The notes: generated by a model from the letters alone, not told the origin. Positions 7,720 to 16,178 are shown, counted from the stretch's first letter. The stretch is DNA of 30,206 bases from an uncultured Chlorobiota bacterium (GCA_900696645.1 CAADGV010000013.1:1-30206); one strand, 5' to 3'. Made by a program: numbers and translations.

Positions 7720-8723
7720 GTCATGAAGCCCTTATCATATTCGCGAAGCTCCCCCGTCCCGGAGAAGTTAAAACCCGGCTTGGTGAAAACCTGGGAATGA
7801 AGGAAGCTGCAGAGGTGTACAGAACATTTGCGGAGCATGCGTTTTCATTAGGGCATCAGCTTCTTGCAACGGGGAAGAAGATATACGTGTTCTACGAACC
7901 GCGAGCCGGTGCGGATCAGATGCGATCATGGGTCGGGCCATCGTTCCGTCTGGCATCGCAAAAAGGCGAAACGTTGGGCGACCGTATGCGCGATGCGTTC
8001 GAGCAGACATTTGCACAAGGATCAGCCCGTACCGTCATTATCGGTACGGATGTTCCTGAACTGGACGCGGGCAGTCTCGAACGTGCCTTCGATGCGCTGC
8101 TGGATCACGACGCTGTGATCGGCCCGTCAACTGATGGGGGATACTATCTATTGGGAATGAACGCACCGGTAAAAGATGTGTTCGATGGCTTGGTCTGGAG
8201 CGCAGCGACTGTCTATCACGAGACCCTGGAGCGCTTTCGCCGCCTTCGGCTCTCCTTTGCTGAACTGAATGAACTTGCTGATATCGACACAATGACTGAT
8301 TACAACGCTTACCTTGAAAGAACAGGCGGCATCAAGTCACCCACTACAGATGTAGAATACATATCTCGTCCAAAATCCGGAGGAATAATGTCATCATACT
8401 ATGAATCCAAAGACCTCGCCAAGTTCAGTGACATCGGTAAGAACCAAAAACACCTTTGGGACAAATTCATTGCGTGGTATACTGAAGCAACCACTACAGA
8501 GGGTGCGCTTACCAAACGCGAGAAATCGTTGATTGGTCTGGCTGTCGCTCACACCGTCCAATGTCCGTATTGCATTGATGCCTACACCAACCAATGTCTC
8601 GAAACCGGCGCCAATCTCGATCAGATGACCGAGGCGCTTCATGTTACCGCTGCCGTCAGAGGTGGGGCATCTCTCGTCCATGGTGTGCAATGCAGAACTA
8701 TTGTCGAGAAACTGACTATGTGA
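7716..8723 (+). CDS. DUF2064 glycosyltransferase fused to arsenosugar-type peroxidase-like protein
   Basis: A single 335-codon frame covers two proteins normally encoded separately. Residues 1-212 are a DUF2064/TIGR04282-type transferase (IIFAKLPRPGEVKTRLGENL at the start, IIGTDVPELD, GPSTDGGYYLLG). Residues 225-335 are a complete AhpD-like protein of the kind found in arsenosugar gene clusters (SSYYESKDLAKFSDIG, EGALTKREKSLIGLAVAHTV, CPYC at 283-286, RGGASLVHGVQ). The joint is a 12-residue hydrophilic stretch with no stop. The second part keeps its own ATG (8388) with a GGAGGA ahead of it, so a free form is also likely. The start overlaps the previous gene as ATGA. Known clusters also carry ArsM and radical-SAM ArsS; neither is in this window. 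Confidence 0.85.
   Translation: MSHEALIIFAKLPRPGEVKTRLGENLGMKEAAEVYRTFAEHAFSLGHQLLATGKKIYVFYEPRAGADQMRSWVGPSFRLASQKGETLGDRMRDAFEQTFAQGSARTVIIGTDVPELDAGSLERAFDALLDHDAVIGPSTDGGYYLLGMNAPVKDVFDGLVWSAATVYHETLERFRRLRLSFAELNELADIDTMTDYNAYLERTGGIKSPTTDVEYISRPKSGGIMSSYYESKDLAKFSDIGKNQKHLWDKFIAWYTEATTTEGALTKREKSLIGLAVAHTVQCPYCIDAYTNQCLETGANLDQMTEALHVTAAVRGGASLVHGVQCRTIVEKLTM
8379..8390 (+). promoter_or_regulatory. Internal ribosome-binding site and start for the peroxidase-like domain
   Basis: GGAGGA at 8379-8384 precedes an in-frame ATG at 8388, exactly where stand-alone peroxidase-like homologues begin. The site lies within the coding sequence of the fused gene and looks like the retained start of a formerly separate gene. 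It could allow production of the 111-residue protein by itself. Confidence 0.6.
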
Positions 8724-8737
8724 AGATTGGTGAGGGC

Positions 8738-8815
8738 ATGAGTTCGCCGACATTCTCTGTCGTGATCCCGGCCGTGGAACGCAGTGCAATGCGTGATATG
8801 GATGACTTCTCGTAG
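8738..8815 (+). pseudogene. GT2 glycosyltransferase, truncated after the first strand
   Basis: An ATG at 8738, 14 nt after the fused gene and behind a GTGAGGG sequence, encodes MSSPTFSVVIPA and then unrelated residues to a stop at 8813. S-x-x-x-FSVVIPxxNE is how the TIGR04283-type GT2 of arsenosugar clusters begins, and that gene commonly accompanies the DUF2064 transferase and the peroxidase-like protein. Similarity stops at about base 8774, so the remainder was deleted or replaced. The breakpoint is close to the start of the restriction-modification island. The identification rests on about 12 residues plus gene order. Confidence 0.5.
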
Positions 8816-9358
8816 GGATTGTCTCTGAGGTCCCGGCTCGGGAAGTTCGCGGGGAGAGCAGCTAAAGTACGTCATTCTTCATCCGACGATTCCACAACCG
8901 ACGGGGATTGCCGTCGGCATTGGTGCCGTTCTTCCGACAGGAACCTTCTGACAACCTTACCGATTGACTCAGCGCCCCAACGCGCTTGGTGACTAACGTG
9001 CGTTTCGGGATCTCGGTACCCCCCGAATGCCATTGACTCGCCTTGATCTTCGCACGTAAAGCAAAAGATTCTTGCAAATCTCCCCTTCATTTCCTATCGT
9101 TTAACAGGGTTTTTATCTCCCCAACCGTCTGCGCTATCAGGGCCGCGGACAACAATAACTACAAGCGTTACCCACCTCGGTCCAGGTAACGGGGTGCCGT
9201 ACGCTGAGGCGTACATGCGTTCTTTTTTGTGACCGTGCGTTTTCACGGTCGTTGATTTGGCACAAGGACCTGATGCAAGGGGAAATGATTCACTTTCGAA
9301 ACAGAACTGCGCTTTTCTGAGCGCGAGATTGCTATCCTAAACCTCTGCGCGTTGTCGT
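8816..9358. other. Intergenic boundary between the arsenosugar-like operon and the RM island
   Basis: About 540 bases without a convincing gene. It contains a short inverted repeat GTACGC/GCGTAC (in 9198-9215) and a 7-bp hairpin (9231-9250), neither followed by a T-run. A 72-codon minus-strand frame (8872-9090) has an AGGA-type site before its start but no recognisable domain. This is probably the left junction of the restriction-modification island together with its promoter region. Confidence 0.45.
9231..9250. repeat. 7-bp stem hairpin upstream of hsdR
   Basis: GACCGTG (9231-9237) pairs with CACGGTC (9244-9250) around a CGTTTT loop. A TTTTTT run lies before the stem on the plus strand, so on neither strand is there the T-run after the stem expected of an intrinsic terminator. 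It could be an operator or leader structure for hsdR, whose start is 109 bases downstream. Confidence 0.4.
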
Positions 9359-11890
9359 ATGAAAGAAGCCTCCGCCCGTATCAAGGTTAATAAGCTACTC
9401 GAAGCCTCGGGCTGGCGTTTCTTTGACGACGCCAATGGTTCTGCGAACATTCAACTCGAACTCAGCGTCAAACTGAAGCCAAAGGATCTCGACGCTCTCG
9501 GCGAGAACTTCGAGAAGACAAGCAAGGGGTTCATCGACTTCCTTTTGCTCAACGAGAAGGGTTTCCCCTTCATTGTCTTGGAAGCAAAGGCCGAGGACAA
9601 GAATCCCCTTTCAGCCAAAGAGCAAGCACGCAAATATGCCAAGTCGCAGAATTGCCGTTTCGTTATTCTCTCCAACGGCAACCTGCATTATTTCTGGGAC
9701 CTCAAGCGCGGCAACCCTTACGTCATCACAACCTTCCCCACACCTACTTCAGTCACGGGCTATCAGAAGACTGTGGCCGACCCGAACCGCGTCGTCGAGG
9801 AAGTTGTCGGCGATGACTACATCGTTCTGACTCAGCGACCAGGGTACGCTTCTGAAGCCGCTTGGAAGAACGAGAGTGAGCGGGAACGGTTCATTCAGAC
9901 CAATGGGCTTCGCTTCCTTCGCCCATATCAGATGAAGGCCATCTATGCCGTTCAGCAATCTGTGGCAAAAGGGAATGATCGTTTCTTGCTCGAAATGGCA
10001 ACGGGCACCGGCAAGACTCTCACCGCTGGCGCAATCATCAAGCTGTTTCTCCGCACGGGTAATGCGCGCCGCGTGCTCTTTCTCGTCGACCGACTCGAAT
10101 TAGAGGATCAAGCACTCAAGGCCTTCAAGAAGCTCCTGGCCAATGATTACAAGAGCGTTATCTACAAGGAGAGCCGAGATGACTGGCGCCACGCAGAAGT
10201 TGTCGTCACCACGGTTCAGTCTCTGCTCTTCAACAACAAATACCAACGGCTCTTCTCGCCGACAGACTTCGATCTCGTCATCTCGGATGAAGCCCACCGC
10301 TCCATTGGTGGGAATGCCCGCGCCGTCTTCGATCACTTCATCGGCTACAAGCTGGGGCTCACGGCAACGCCGCGTGATTACCTCAAGAAGTTCAACAAGA
10401 GTAAGCCCTCGACCAGAGACCCGCGTGAGTTCGAGCGTCGTCTGCTTCTCGACACTTATCGCACATTCGGTTGCGAAGACAGCCAGCCGACGTACCGCTA
10501 TTCATTATTGGATGGTGTGAAGGATGGATTCCTCATCAATCCGACCGTCGTTGATGCACGGAGCGAAGTAACGACGGAACTCCTGTCCGAGGCGGGTTTT
10601 GTCGTTGAGTTCAAAGACGATGAGGGAGACGATCAGAAGGAGGCATACAAACAGCGCGAGTTTGAGAAGCGCTTTTTCTCACCTGCTACAAACCAGCTTT
10701 TCTGCAAGGTGTTTCTCGAAAACGCCCTGCGCGACCCCGTTAGCGGTGAGATCGGGAAGTCCATCATCTTCGCGGTAAGCCAAAACCACGCAGCAAAGCT
10801 GACACAGATTCTCAATGAGATGGCTGACCGCATGTTTCCCGGCAAGTATAACTCCGACTTCGCCGTGCAGGTAACTTCCCAAGTGGAAAACGCCCAACAG
10901 CACACCATCAACTTTACCAACAACAACCTGCTTGGTTCTGCGAACTTCATACCCACGTACAAGACAAGCAAAGCACGCGTCTGCGTCACTGTCGGGATGA
11001 TGACAACCGGCTATGACTGCACCGACGTCTTAAACCTGGGCCTGTTCCGTCCTATTTTTTCGCCCACCGACTTCATCCAGATCAAGGGGCGAGGGACTCG
11101 TAAGCATGATTTCCGCGAACAACTCTTCGACGACGCGATAAAGGAGAGCGTCAAGGAACCAAAAAAGAAGAAGTTCAAGCTCTTCGACTTTTTTGCCAAC
11201 TGCGAGTACTTCGAAGAACACTACAACTATGATGAAGTACTGAAACTCCCCAAGCCGAAGGGCAAAGGTGATGGTGGAGGTGGCGGCGAAGGCCCGGTGA
11301 CGCTCGAATCCTATGAACACCTCGGCGATGACATCCTTGCTACATTGAGGGAGGAAGTCATCGGTTATGAGGGGATGAAGATCGACCGGATGTTTTACGA
11401 GAGATTCGAGGAGCGTGTGCGGGAGAACGACTTCATTGCTGCCAGTGTCCAGGCCGGACATTGGGATCGGGTGATTGAGTACGTGAACAAAGAGGTCTTT
11501 GACAAGCCGGAAGAATACTACTCGTTGGAGAAACTGAGGAAGGCTGCAGGCGTTGACCGTCGTCTTACGCTGCGTGAGATTCTTGAGAAGATCTTCAACC
11601 TCATTCCGCGGTTCAAGTCCAAGGATGAGTTGTTGGAAGAAGAGTTCTCGAAGTTCGTCGCCGACTACAAACCGGAGGAAGCCGAAGCGATCCCGGCAAT
11701 CAAGAACTACTTCAAGGCGTATGCAACCAGCGAGAAGATTCGCTACATTATTGAATCAGGTCAGTTGACCGATCTGGCCACAAATCCGGTGTTTTCAACG
11801 CGAGACTTCAAGGCAGTGCCCAAGAAATACCGCACGCTCATTCCGGAGTATATCAAGGATTACGTTTCACTGAACCAATTTGCGGCGTGA
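9359..11890 (+). CDS. hsdR: Type I restriction enzyme R subunit (EcoEI-like HsdR)
   Basis: An 843-residue restriction subunit that cuts DNA after ATP-driven translocation, in complex with modification and specificity units. In order: the nuclease motif (FIDFLL with Asp60, then Glu75-Ala-Lys77); a helicase motor with Walker A MATGTGKT at 213-220, the DEAH box at 310-313, TATP at 335-338 and motif VI QIKGRGTR at 574-581; and a C-terminal EcoEI-R-like helical domain. An acidic/glycine-rich linker (GKGDGGGGGEGP) lies near residue 640. The ATG at 9359 has no obvious ribosome-binding site. The TGA overlaps a GTG of the next gene, so hsdR and its partners form one operon. All catalytic motifs are intact, so activity is likely. 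Confidence 0.92.
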   Translation: MKEASARIKVNKLLEASGWRFFDDANGSANIQLELSVKLKPKDLDALGENFEKTSKGFIDFLLLNEKGFPFIVLEAKAEDKNPLSAKEQARKYAKSQNCRFVILSNGNLHYFWDLKRGNPYVITTFPTPTSVTGYQKTVADPNRVVEEVVGDDYIVLTQRPGYASEAAWKNESERERFIQTNGLRFLRPYQMKAIYAVQQSVAKGNDRFLLEMATGTGKTLTAGAIIKLFLRTGNARRVLFLVDRLELEDQALKAFKKLLANDYKSVIYKESRDDWRHAEVVVTTVQSLLFNNKYQRLFSPTDFDLVISDEAHRSIGGNARAVFDHFIGYKLGLTATPRDYLKKFNKSKPSTRDPREFERRLLLDTYRTFGCEDSQPTYRYSLLDGVKDGFLINPTVVDARSEVTTELLSEAGFVVEFKDDEGDDQKEAYKQREFEKRFFSPATNQLFCKVFLENALRDPVSGEIGKSIIFAVSQNHAAKLTQILNEMADRMFPGKYNSDFAVQVTSQVENAQQHTINFTNNNLLGSANFIPTYKTSKARVCVTVGMMTTGYDCTDVLNLGLFRPIFSPTDFIQIKGRGTRKHDFREQLFDDAIKESVKEPKKKKFKLFDFFANCEYFEEHYNYDEVLKLPKPKGKGDGGGGGEGPVTLESYEHLGDDILATLREEVIGYEGMKIDRMFYERFEERVRENDFIAASVQAGHWDRVIEYVNKEVFDKPEEYYSLEKLRKAAGVDRRLTLREILEKIFNLIPRFKSKDELLEEEFSKFVADYKPEEAEAIPAIKNYFKAYATSEKIRYIIESGQLTDLATNPVFSTRDFKAVPKKYRTLIPEYIKDYVSLNQFAA

Positions 11891-11892
11891 GA

Positions 11893-12567
11893 ATGGACGA
11901 AGGCACGCTTATCCCCAAACACGGCGGCTACCGCAAGCTCAAGAGCTTTCAGGTGGCGCAACTCTGTTATGACGTCACCGTGCGATTCTGTGACCGCTAC
12001 ATCGACAAGCGGAGCCGTACTCATGACCAGATGGTGCAGGCAGCGCGCAGCGGTGTACAGAATATTGCCGAGGGGAGCAAGGCGTCGGGTACATCAAAGA
12101 AGACTGAACTCAAGCTCACAAACGTGGCACGTGCCAGCCTCGAGGAGTTGCGGCTGGATTACGAGGACTTCCTACGGCAAAGAAGCTTGAACCTTTATCC
12201 ACCTGATCACCCTTCGCTGGTCCGCTTCAAAGCGAAACGCTGTGCCACACTCGAACAAGTGCGTACCTGGGTGGAAGACGAGAGGGCGAGGGCAAAGGTG
12301 CCAAAGGAAGGACAGTCAGGGACTGGCACGGACAAACACCGACAGAGTACAAAAACGTCCGTGACGGACCGTGGCCGTCCGTGTGGGTCTATACCAAAGC
12401 CAGAGGAACTGGTGGCGAATGCCGCGCTCTCGCTGCTAAACCTTGCCTCCTACTTGCTCAGTCGTCAGCTCGAAGCTCAAGCCGCCGCCTTCGAAAAGGA
12501 AGGTGGTTTTACTGAGCGCCTTTATCGCATCCGTTCCACCAGACGACAACGGCCGCCACGTTCATAG
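11893..12567 (+). CDS. Four-helix-bundle protein with suffix domain, in RM operon
   Basis: A 224-residue protein. Residues 10-115 resemble the four-helix-bundle family first seen in 23S rRNA intervening sequences (FQVAQLCYDVTVRFCDRY, then MVQAARSGVQNIAEGS with the family's A-R-S-x-x-N-I-A-E-G signature). A low-complexity linker rich in G, T, D, K and R follows (about residues 135-170). The end (ANAALSLLNLASYLLSRQLE, FEKEGGFTERLYRIRS) is a suffix domain found on such proteins in restriction-modification operons. The role is unknown; an accessory or regulatory subunit is plausible. A GTG six bases earlier, overlapping the hsdR stop, is an alternative start. It ends 10 bases before the next gene. 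Confidence 0.8.
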   Translation: MDEGTLIPKHGGYRKLKSFQVAQLCYDVTVRFCDRYIDKRSRTHDQMVQAARSGVQNIAEGSKASGTSKKTELKLTNVARASLEELRLDYEDFLRQRSLNLYPPDHPSLVRFKAKRCATLEQVRTWVEDERARAKVPKEGQSGTGTDKHRQSTKTSVTDRGRPCGSIPKPEELVANAALSLLNLASYLLSRQLEAQAAAFEKEGGFTERLYRIRSTRRQRPPRS

Positions 12568-12577
12568 AGCACTTTCC

Positions 12578-15085
12578 ATGTTAGATACCGACACCAAACG
12601 CCGCATAGATACCGCACGCGACATTCTTGTAGGAAAAGTCCCCGACCCGAAATCCCAGGTCGAGCAAATCACCATCGCCCTGATCTACAAGTTCATGGAT
12701 GATATGGACGCTGATGCAGAGGAGATGGGCGGAAAGCGGAAGTTCTTCACCGGCGATTTTGCCCGCTACGGCTGGGCTCGAATCATGCGTGCAGGGCTCG
12801 GCGGCCACGAGATGCTGGGACTCTACGCCGAAGGCATCACAAAGATGCCGGAGAACCCCGGGATCCCGCTGCTTTTCCGGGACATATTCAAGAATGCCTT
12901 CCTGCCCTACCGCGATCCCGAAACGCTCAAAGCATTCCTCAAGATCATTGATGAGTTCACCTACGACCACAGCGAGAGGTTAGGCGATGCGTTCGAGTAT
13001 CTGCTCTCCGTTCTCGGCTCGCAGGGGGATGCCGGACAGTTTCGCACGCCGCGCCACATCATTGATTTCATCGTCGCCGTCGTTGACCCGAAGAAGGATG
13101 AAACGGTGCTCGATCCGGCGTGCGGCACGGCCGGATTTCTGATCTCTTCGTACAAGCATATCCTCCGCGCCAATGTGGACGACAAGGGAAACAGCACACT
13201 CACGCCCGACGACCGTGGCCGACTCGCCAAGAACTTCACGGGCTACGACATCTCGCCCGATATGGTGCGGCTGTCGCTGGTGAATCTCTACCTTCACGGC
13301 TTCACCGATCCGCACATCTACGAGTATGATACGCTGACGCAGGAGGAGCGCTGGAACGAGTTTGCCGACGTCATCCTCGCCAACCCGCCCTTCATGACTC
13401 CGAAAGGGGGCATCAAGCCGCACAAGCGGTTCTCGGTACAGAGCAAGCGGAGCGAGGTGCTGTTTGTGGACTATATGGCCGAGCATCTCACACCCACGGG
13501 CCGCGCAGGGATTATTGTGCCGGAAGGGATCATCTTTCAGAGCCAGACGGCGTACACCGAGTTGCGGAAGATGCTGGTGGAGAACAGTCTCGTTGCCGTT
13601 GTCTCCCTGCCTGCCGGCGTGTTCAATCCCTATTCGGGTGTGAAGACTTCGATTCTCATTCTCGACAAATCACTTGCACGGAAGGCGGCAACCATTGCCT
13701 TCTTCAAAGTGGAGAACGACGGGTTCGGACTCGGCGCGCAGCGCCGTGCTATTGAGAAGAACGACCTGCCGCAGGTACAGGCAGAACTTGCCGACTACCT
13801 CGTCGCCCTGAGGAACGACAAGCCTACAGGTAAACTCCAGTCGGCTCTCGGTTTGATAGTCTCGAAAGAGAAGATTGCCGCGAATGGTGATTACAACTTG
13901 AGTGGGGAGAGGTATCGGGAGGGTGCCACATCGACAACAAAGTACCGGCTCATTCCAGTTGGACAGCTAATGAAGGAAGGTGTCAAAACAATTGACCCGC
14001 GATCATCACCGGATGAGCTCTTTGAACTTTGGAGCATTCCCGCATTTGATGCAGGTCGCCCAGAATTGCTTCGCGGGAGCGAGATCGGTTCGCAAAAGAA
14101 GGCAGTATTTCCGGGTGATGTCTTACTCTCTCGGATTATTCCTCACATTCGTCGTAGTTGGGTCGTCGAGGCAAACCAAGATGGACGAAGGCAGATCGCA
14201 TCGACTGAGTGGATTGTGTTCTCAAACGTTGAAGTACTGCCGCACTATCTGAGGCTATTGCTTGTCTCAGATCGCTTTCATGCTTCGTTCATGCAGACAA
14301 TTACAGGTGTTGGTGGTTCACTGTCACGGGCGAATCCTGGGGCTGTTGGCGAAATCCAAATCCCTCTCCCGCCGCTTGATGTGCAGAAGGAAATCGTGGC
14401 GGAGATCGAGGGCTACCAGAACGTCATCAACGGCGCCCGCGCCGTGGTTGAGAACTACCATCCGCATATTCCTATTCACCCCGACTGGCCGTTGGAGGAC
14501 CTGGGCCAAGTCTGCGAGATAAATCCCGAAACGATCAGCCCCGAAGCCGAATATCCAGACCAGTCCATTTACTACATCGACATCTCCTCAGTGGAGAACG
14601 GCACCGGACGCCTCTTGGGTTACAGCGAGGTTGCTGTGTCCGAAGCACCGAGTCGCGCAAGACGAGTAGTCCGTCCGGGTGATGTGCTCTTATCGACTGT
14701 TCGTCCTAATCTGAAGGCATTCACTCTGCTCAAGGAGGTCCGACAGCGCGCAGTCGCCTCAACGGGGTTTGCGGTCCTAAGAAGTCACCCGGAGACACTT
14801 GAGCCAATGTTTCTCCTAACATCACTGTTTGCGGACAGCGCCGTCGCGCAAATGGTTGGCATGATGGGAAAGGGCTCCTATCCAAGCATCAACCAATCGG
14901 ACGTGGCGGCAATAAGGATTCCTCTTCCGCCTCTAAACGTCCAGAAGGCGATCGTCGCCGAGATCGAAGCCGAGCAAGCGCTTGTTGCCGCAAACAGGGA
15001 GTTGATAACCCGCTTCGAGAAGAAAATCCAGGATACGCTTGCGCGGGTGTGGGGGGAAGAGAAACCGGAAGCAACGGAGGCCTGA
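12578..15085 (+). CDS. hsdM: Type I RM modification-specificity fusion (HsdM-HsdS)
   Basis: An 835-residue protein joining the adenine-N6 methyltransferase and the sequence-recognition subunit. HsdM part: helical N-terminal domain, SAM-binding motif DPACGTAGF at 179-187, catalytic NPPF at 269-272, ending near 440. HsdS part: two target-recognition domains (about 455-590 and 638-780), each followed by a conserved helix with IPLPPLxVQKxIVAEIE (595-611 and 781-797). It is therefore a full two-half S unit predicting a bipartite target. The frame is open further upstream, but the ATG at 12578 follows the previous stop by 10 bases and matches HsdM starts. With hsdR it should form an R/MS complex; a separate hsdS is not needed and none is seen. 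Confidence 0.9.
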   Translation: MLDTDTKRRIDTARDILVGKVPDPKSQVEQITIALIYKFMDDMDADAEEMGGKRKFFTGDFARYGWARIMRAGLGGHEMLGLYAEGITKMPENPGIPLLFRDIFKNAFLPYRDPETLKAFLKIIDEFTYDHSERLGDAFEYLLSVLGSQGDAGQFRTPRHIIDFIVAVVDPKKDETVLDPACGTAGFLISSYKHILRANVDDKGNSTLTPDDRGRLAKNFTGYDISPDMVRLSLVNLYLHGFTDPHIYEYDTLTQEERWNEFADVILANPPFMTPKGGIKPHKRFSVQSKRSEVLFVDYMAEHLTPTGRAGIIVPEGIIFQSQTAYTELRKMLVENSLVAVVSLPAGVFNPYSGVKTSILILDKSLARKAATIAFFKVENDGFGLGAQRRAIEKNDLPQVQAELADYLVALRNDKPTGKLQSALGLIVSKEKIAANGDYNLSGERYREGATSTTKYRLIPVGQLMKEGVKTIDPRSSPDELFELWSIPAFDAGRPELLRGSEIGSQKKAVFPGDVLLSRIIPHIRRSWVVEANQDGRRQIASTEWIVFSNVEVLPHYLRLLLVSDRFHASFMQTITGVGGSLSRANPGAVGEIQIPLPPLDVQKEIVAEIEGYQNVINGARAVVENYHPHIPIHPDWPLEDLGQVCEINPETISPEAEYPDQSIYYIDISSVENGTGRLLGYSEVAVSEAPSRARRVVRPGDVLLSTVRPNLKAFTLLKEVRQRAVASTGFAVLRSHPETLEPMFLLTSLFADSAVAQMVGMMGKGSYPSINQSDVAAIRIPLPPLNVQKAIVAEIEAEQALVAANRELITRFEKKIQDTLARVWGEEKPEATEA

Positions 15086-15087
15086 GC

Positions 15088-15207
15088 ATGGAAGAAGCCG
15101 ATCATCCAACAGCCAAGTTTCTCCTCGTTAGCAATTTCCTTGGTATTGAGTCGCTCCACCGAACCCCGCGAGCTTCGTATATCGAACCGCAAGATGTGGC
15201 GGCATGA
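15088..15207 (+). CDS. Small 39-residue ORF directly after hsdMS
   Basis: The frame reads MEEADHPTAKFLLVSNFLGI and continues to a stop at 15205. It is notable only for its position: GGAGG at 15076-15080 lies 7 bases before the ATG, and the ATG is two bases after the hsdMS stop. I do not recognise the sequence. It may be a real small protein of the operon, or the start of a gene whose remainder has been lost. Confidence 0.35.
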   Translation: MEEADHPTAKFLLVSNFLGIESLHRTPRASYIEPQDVAA

Positions 15208-15787
15208 AGGCCCGCGGGGACGAAGTAGTTGTCGGGATTTGTATACCATGCTGTCACGCCTGCCGCCATAGTTAGGCGGTTTCAAGTGCCGTCACCGTAC
15301 CGTGACAGCAAATCGGGCTCGGGGTGTCGTCACGGCGCTTCGCGCCCCGACGCAACCGTGACGACCGGGATTGCGGCGTTTTCCGAATATTGCCCAACCA
15401 TTTCTGCCTTGCCCCTCTGTAGAATCTTCACTCTTCATCCAATTTTTTCCCCCTCGATTTTCCTCACATTCACTTTTCTTGCTACACTCCAGCAACGAAT
15501 TGTTCTGGCATACCATCTGTAGAGCCCTCTCGTTGAGCAAATCAACAACACGAACGGGTACACAACACAACAGCAAGGAGAAAGCTAACGGTAGCAAGAA
15601 GTAGCAAGGAAGTAGCGGACGATTAGCGAGAAACGATCTTTGAAAGAGATACATCGGAGAGAGACGTTCCGGAGTGGCAAGTGGTTCCGGGCAATGCACA
15701 ACGCCAACGCATTACGACTGAGAGAACACTCATGGCCAGAGTGAATACCTAAATCATACATCAACCATTAACAGAAAGGTACTTATT
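15208..15787. other. Intergenic after the RM operon
   Basis: About 580 bases. The first part carries the nested hairpin at 15326-15365. The second part (15420-15780) is low in coding signal, with pyrimidine-rich sequence on the plus strand near 15440-15490 and a short imperfect tandem of GTAGCAAG units near 15592-15617. It probably holds the promoter and leader of the small gene at 15788. No gene is supported here. Confidence 0.4.
15326..15365. repeat. Nested REP-like hairpin
   Basis: GTCGTCACGG (15326-15335) pairs with CCGTGACGAC (15356-15365), and within the loop GGCGC-TTC-GCGCC (15334-15346) can form a second stem. There is no T-run afterwards, so it is more like an extragenic palindrome than an intrinsic terminator, although it could stabilise the end of the RM transcript. 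Confidence 0.5.
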
Positions 15788-16020
15788 ATGGCTACTCCAA
15801 GGTTAGGCTCATTCCTCGACGGCCTCTCTGGTCGGATGGGAAACGTCGTTTTCTCCGAGCGCTACGGGAAAACCGTCATGGGTCGCAGGCCGCGTCGCAA
15901 ATGCAGCGAACAACCTAAAACGCCTCGCAGACGTGCGGTGCGTTTGTGTTTCGAAGAGTGTTGATACGTCAATCTGCGGGATTCAAAGCTGGCAGACCCA
16001 GGAAAAACTACTTTGACATT
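15788..16020 (+). pseudogene. Unknown gene, N-terminal part with premature stop and repeat at its end
   Basis: An ATG at 15788 opens 58 codons beginning MATPRLGSFLDGLSGRMGNV, then VFSERYGKTVMGRRPRR and QPKTPRRRAVRL. The pattern G-x-x-G-N-V-V-F...G-K...R-x-P...Q-x-x-x-R-x-x-F is like small proteins of unknown function I have seen in Bacteroidota-type genomes. After the TGA at 15962 the same frame continues with DSKLADPGK, which fits the LADPxKK segment I associate with such proteins. The coding pattern then runs into the repeat at 16021. A nonsense mutation followed by repeat insertion is the simplest reading; a genuine 58-residue protein is the alternative. Confidence 0.4.
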
Positions 16021-16132
16021 CATTGCGAGGAGTCCCGACTTGTCGGGACGACGAAGCAATCTCGTTTGTCTTTTCAGATTCAGGGGTGGGATTGCTTCGT
16101 CCCGCCGAACAAAGGCGGGACTAGCAATGACG
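16021..16132. repeat. MITE/REP-like long inverted repeat (CATTGC...GCAATG)
   Basis: The element begins CATTGCGAGGAGTCCCGAC and ends GGCGGGACTAGCAATGACG. Its two halves are imperfect inverted copies: each has an outer CATTGC, a nested palindrome (GTCCCGAC-TT-GTCGGGAC on the left, CCCGCC...GGCGGG on the right) and an inner GACGAAGCAATC box. Elements of this form with CGAAGCAATC boxes are common dispersed repeats in environmental bacterial genomes. No transposase is encoded, so it would be moved in trans. Confidence 0.7.
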
Positions 16133-16178
16133 CGTAAACTGGCTCTTTCTTCACCTGTTAGCCTCGTTAAGCAGAGGC

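Noticed and set aside
8872-9090. Minus-strand open frame of 72 codons before hsdR
   Set aside because: An AGGA-type site precedes the ATG, but there is no recognisable domain and the frame overlaps another open frame of equal quality; support is too weak to call a gene.
9231-9250. Hairpin as an intrinsic terminator
   Set aside because: The T-run lies on the wrong side of the stem for a plus-strand terminator, and on the minus strand it is an A-run following the stem.
12443-12577. Upstream extension of the HsdM-HsdS frame
   Set aside because: The extension lies within the four-helix protein's coding sequence in another frame, and HsdM similarity starts at the ATG at 12578.
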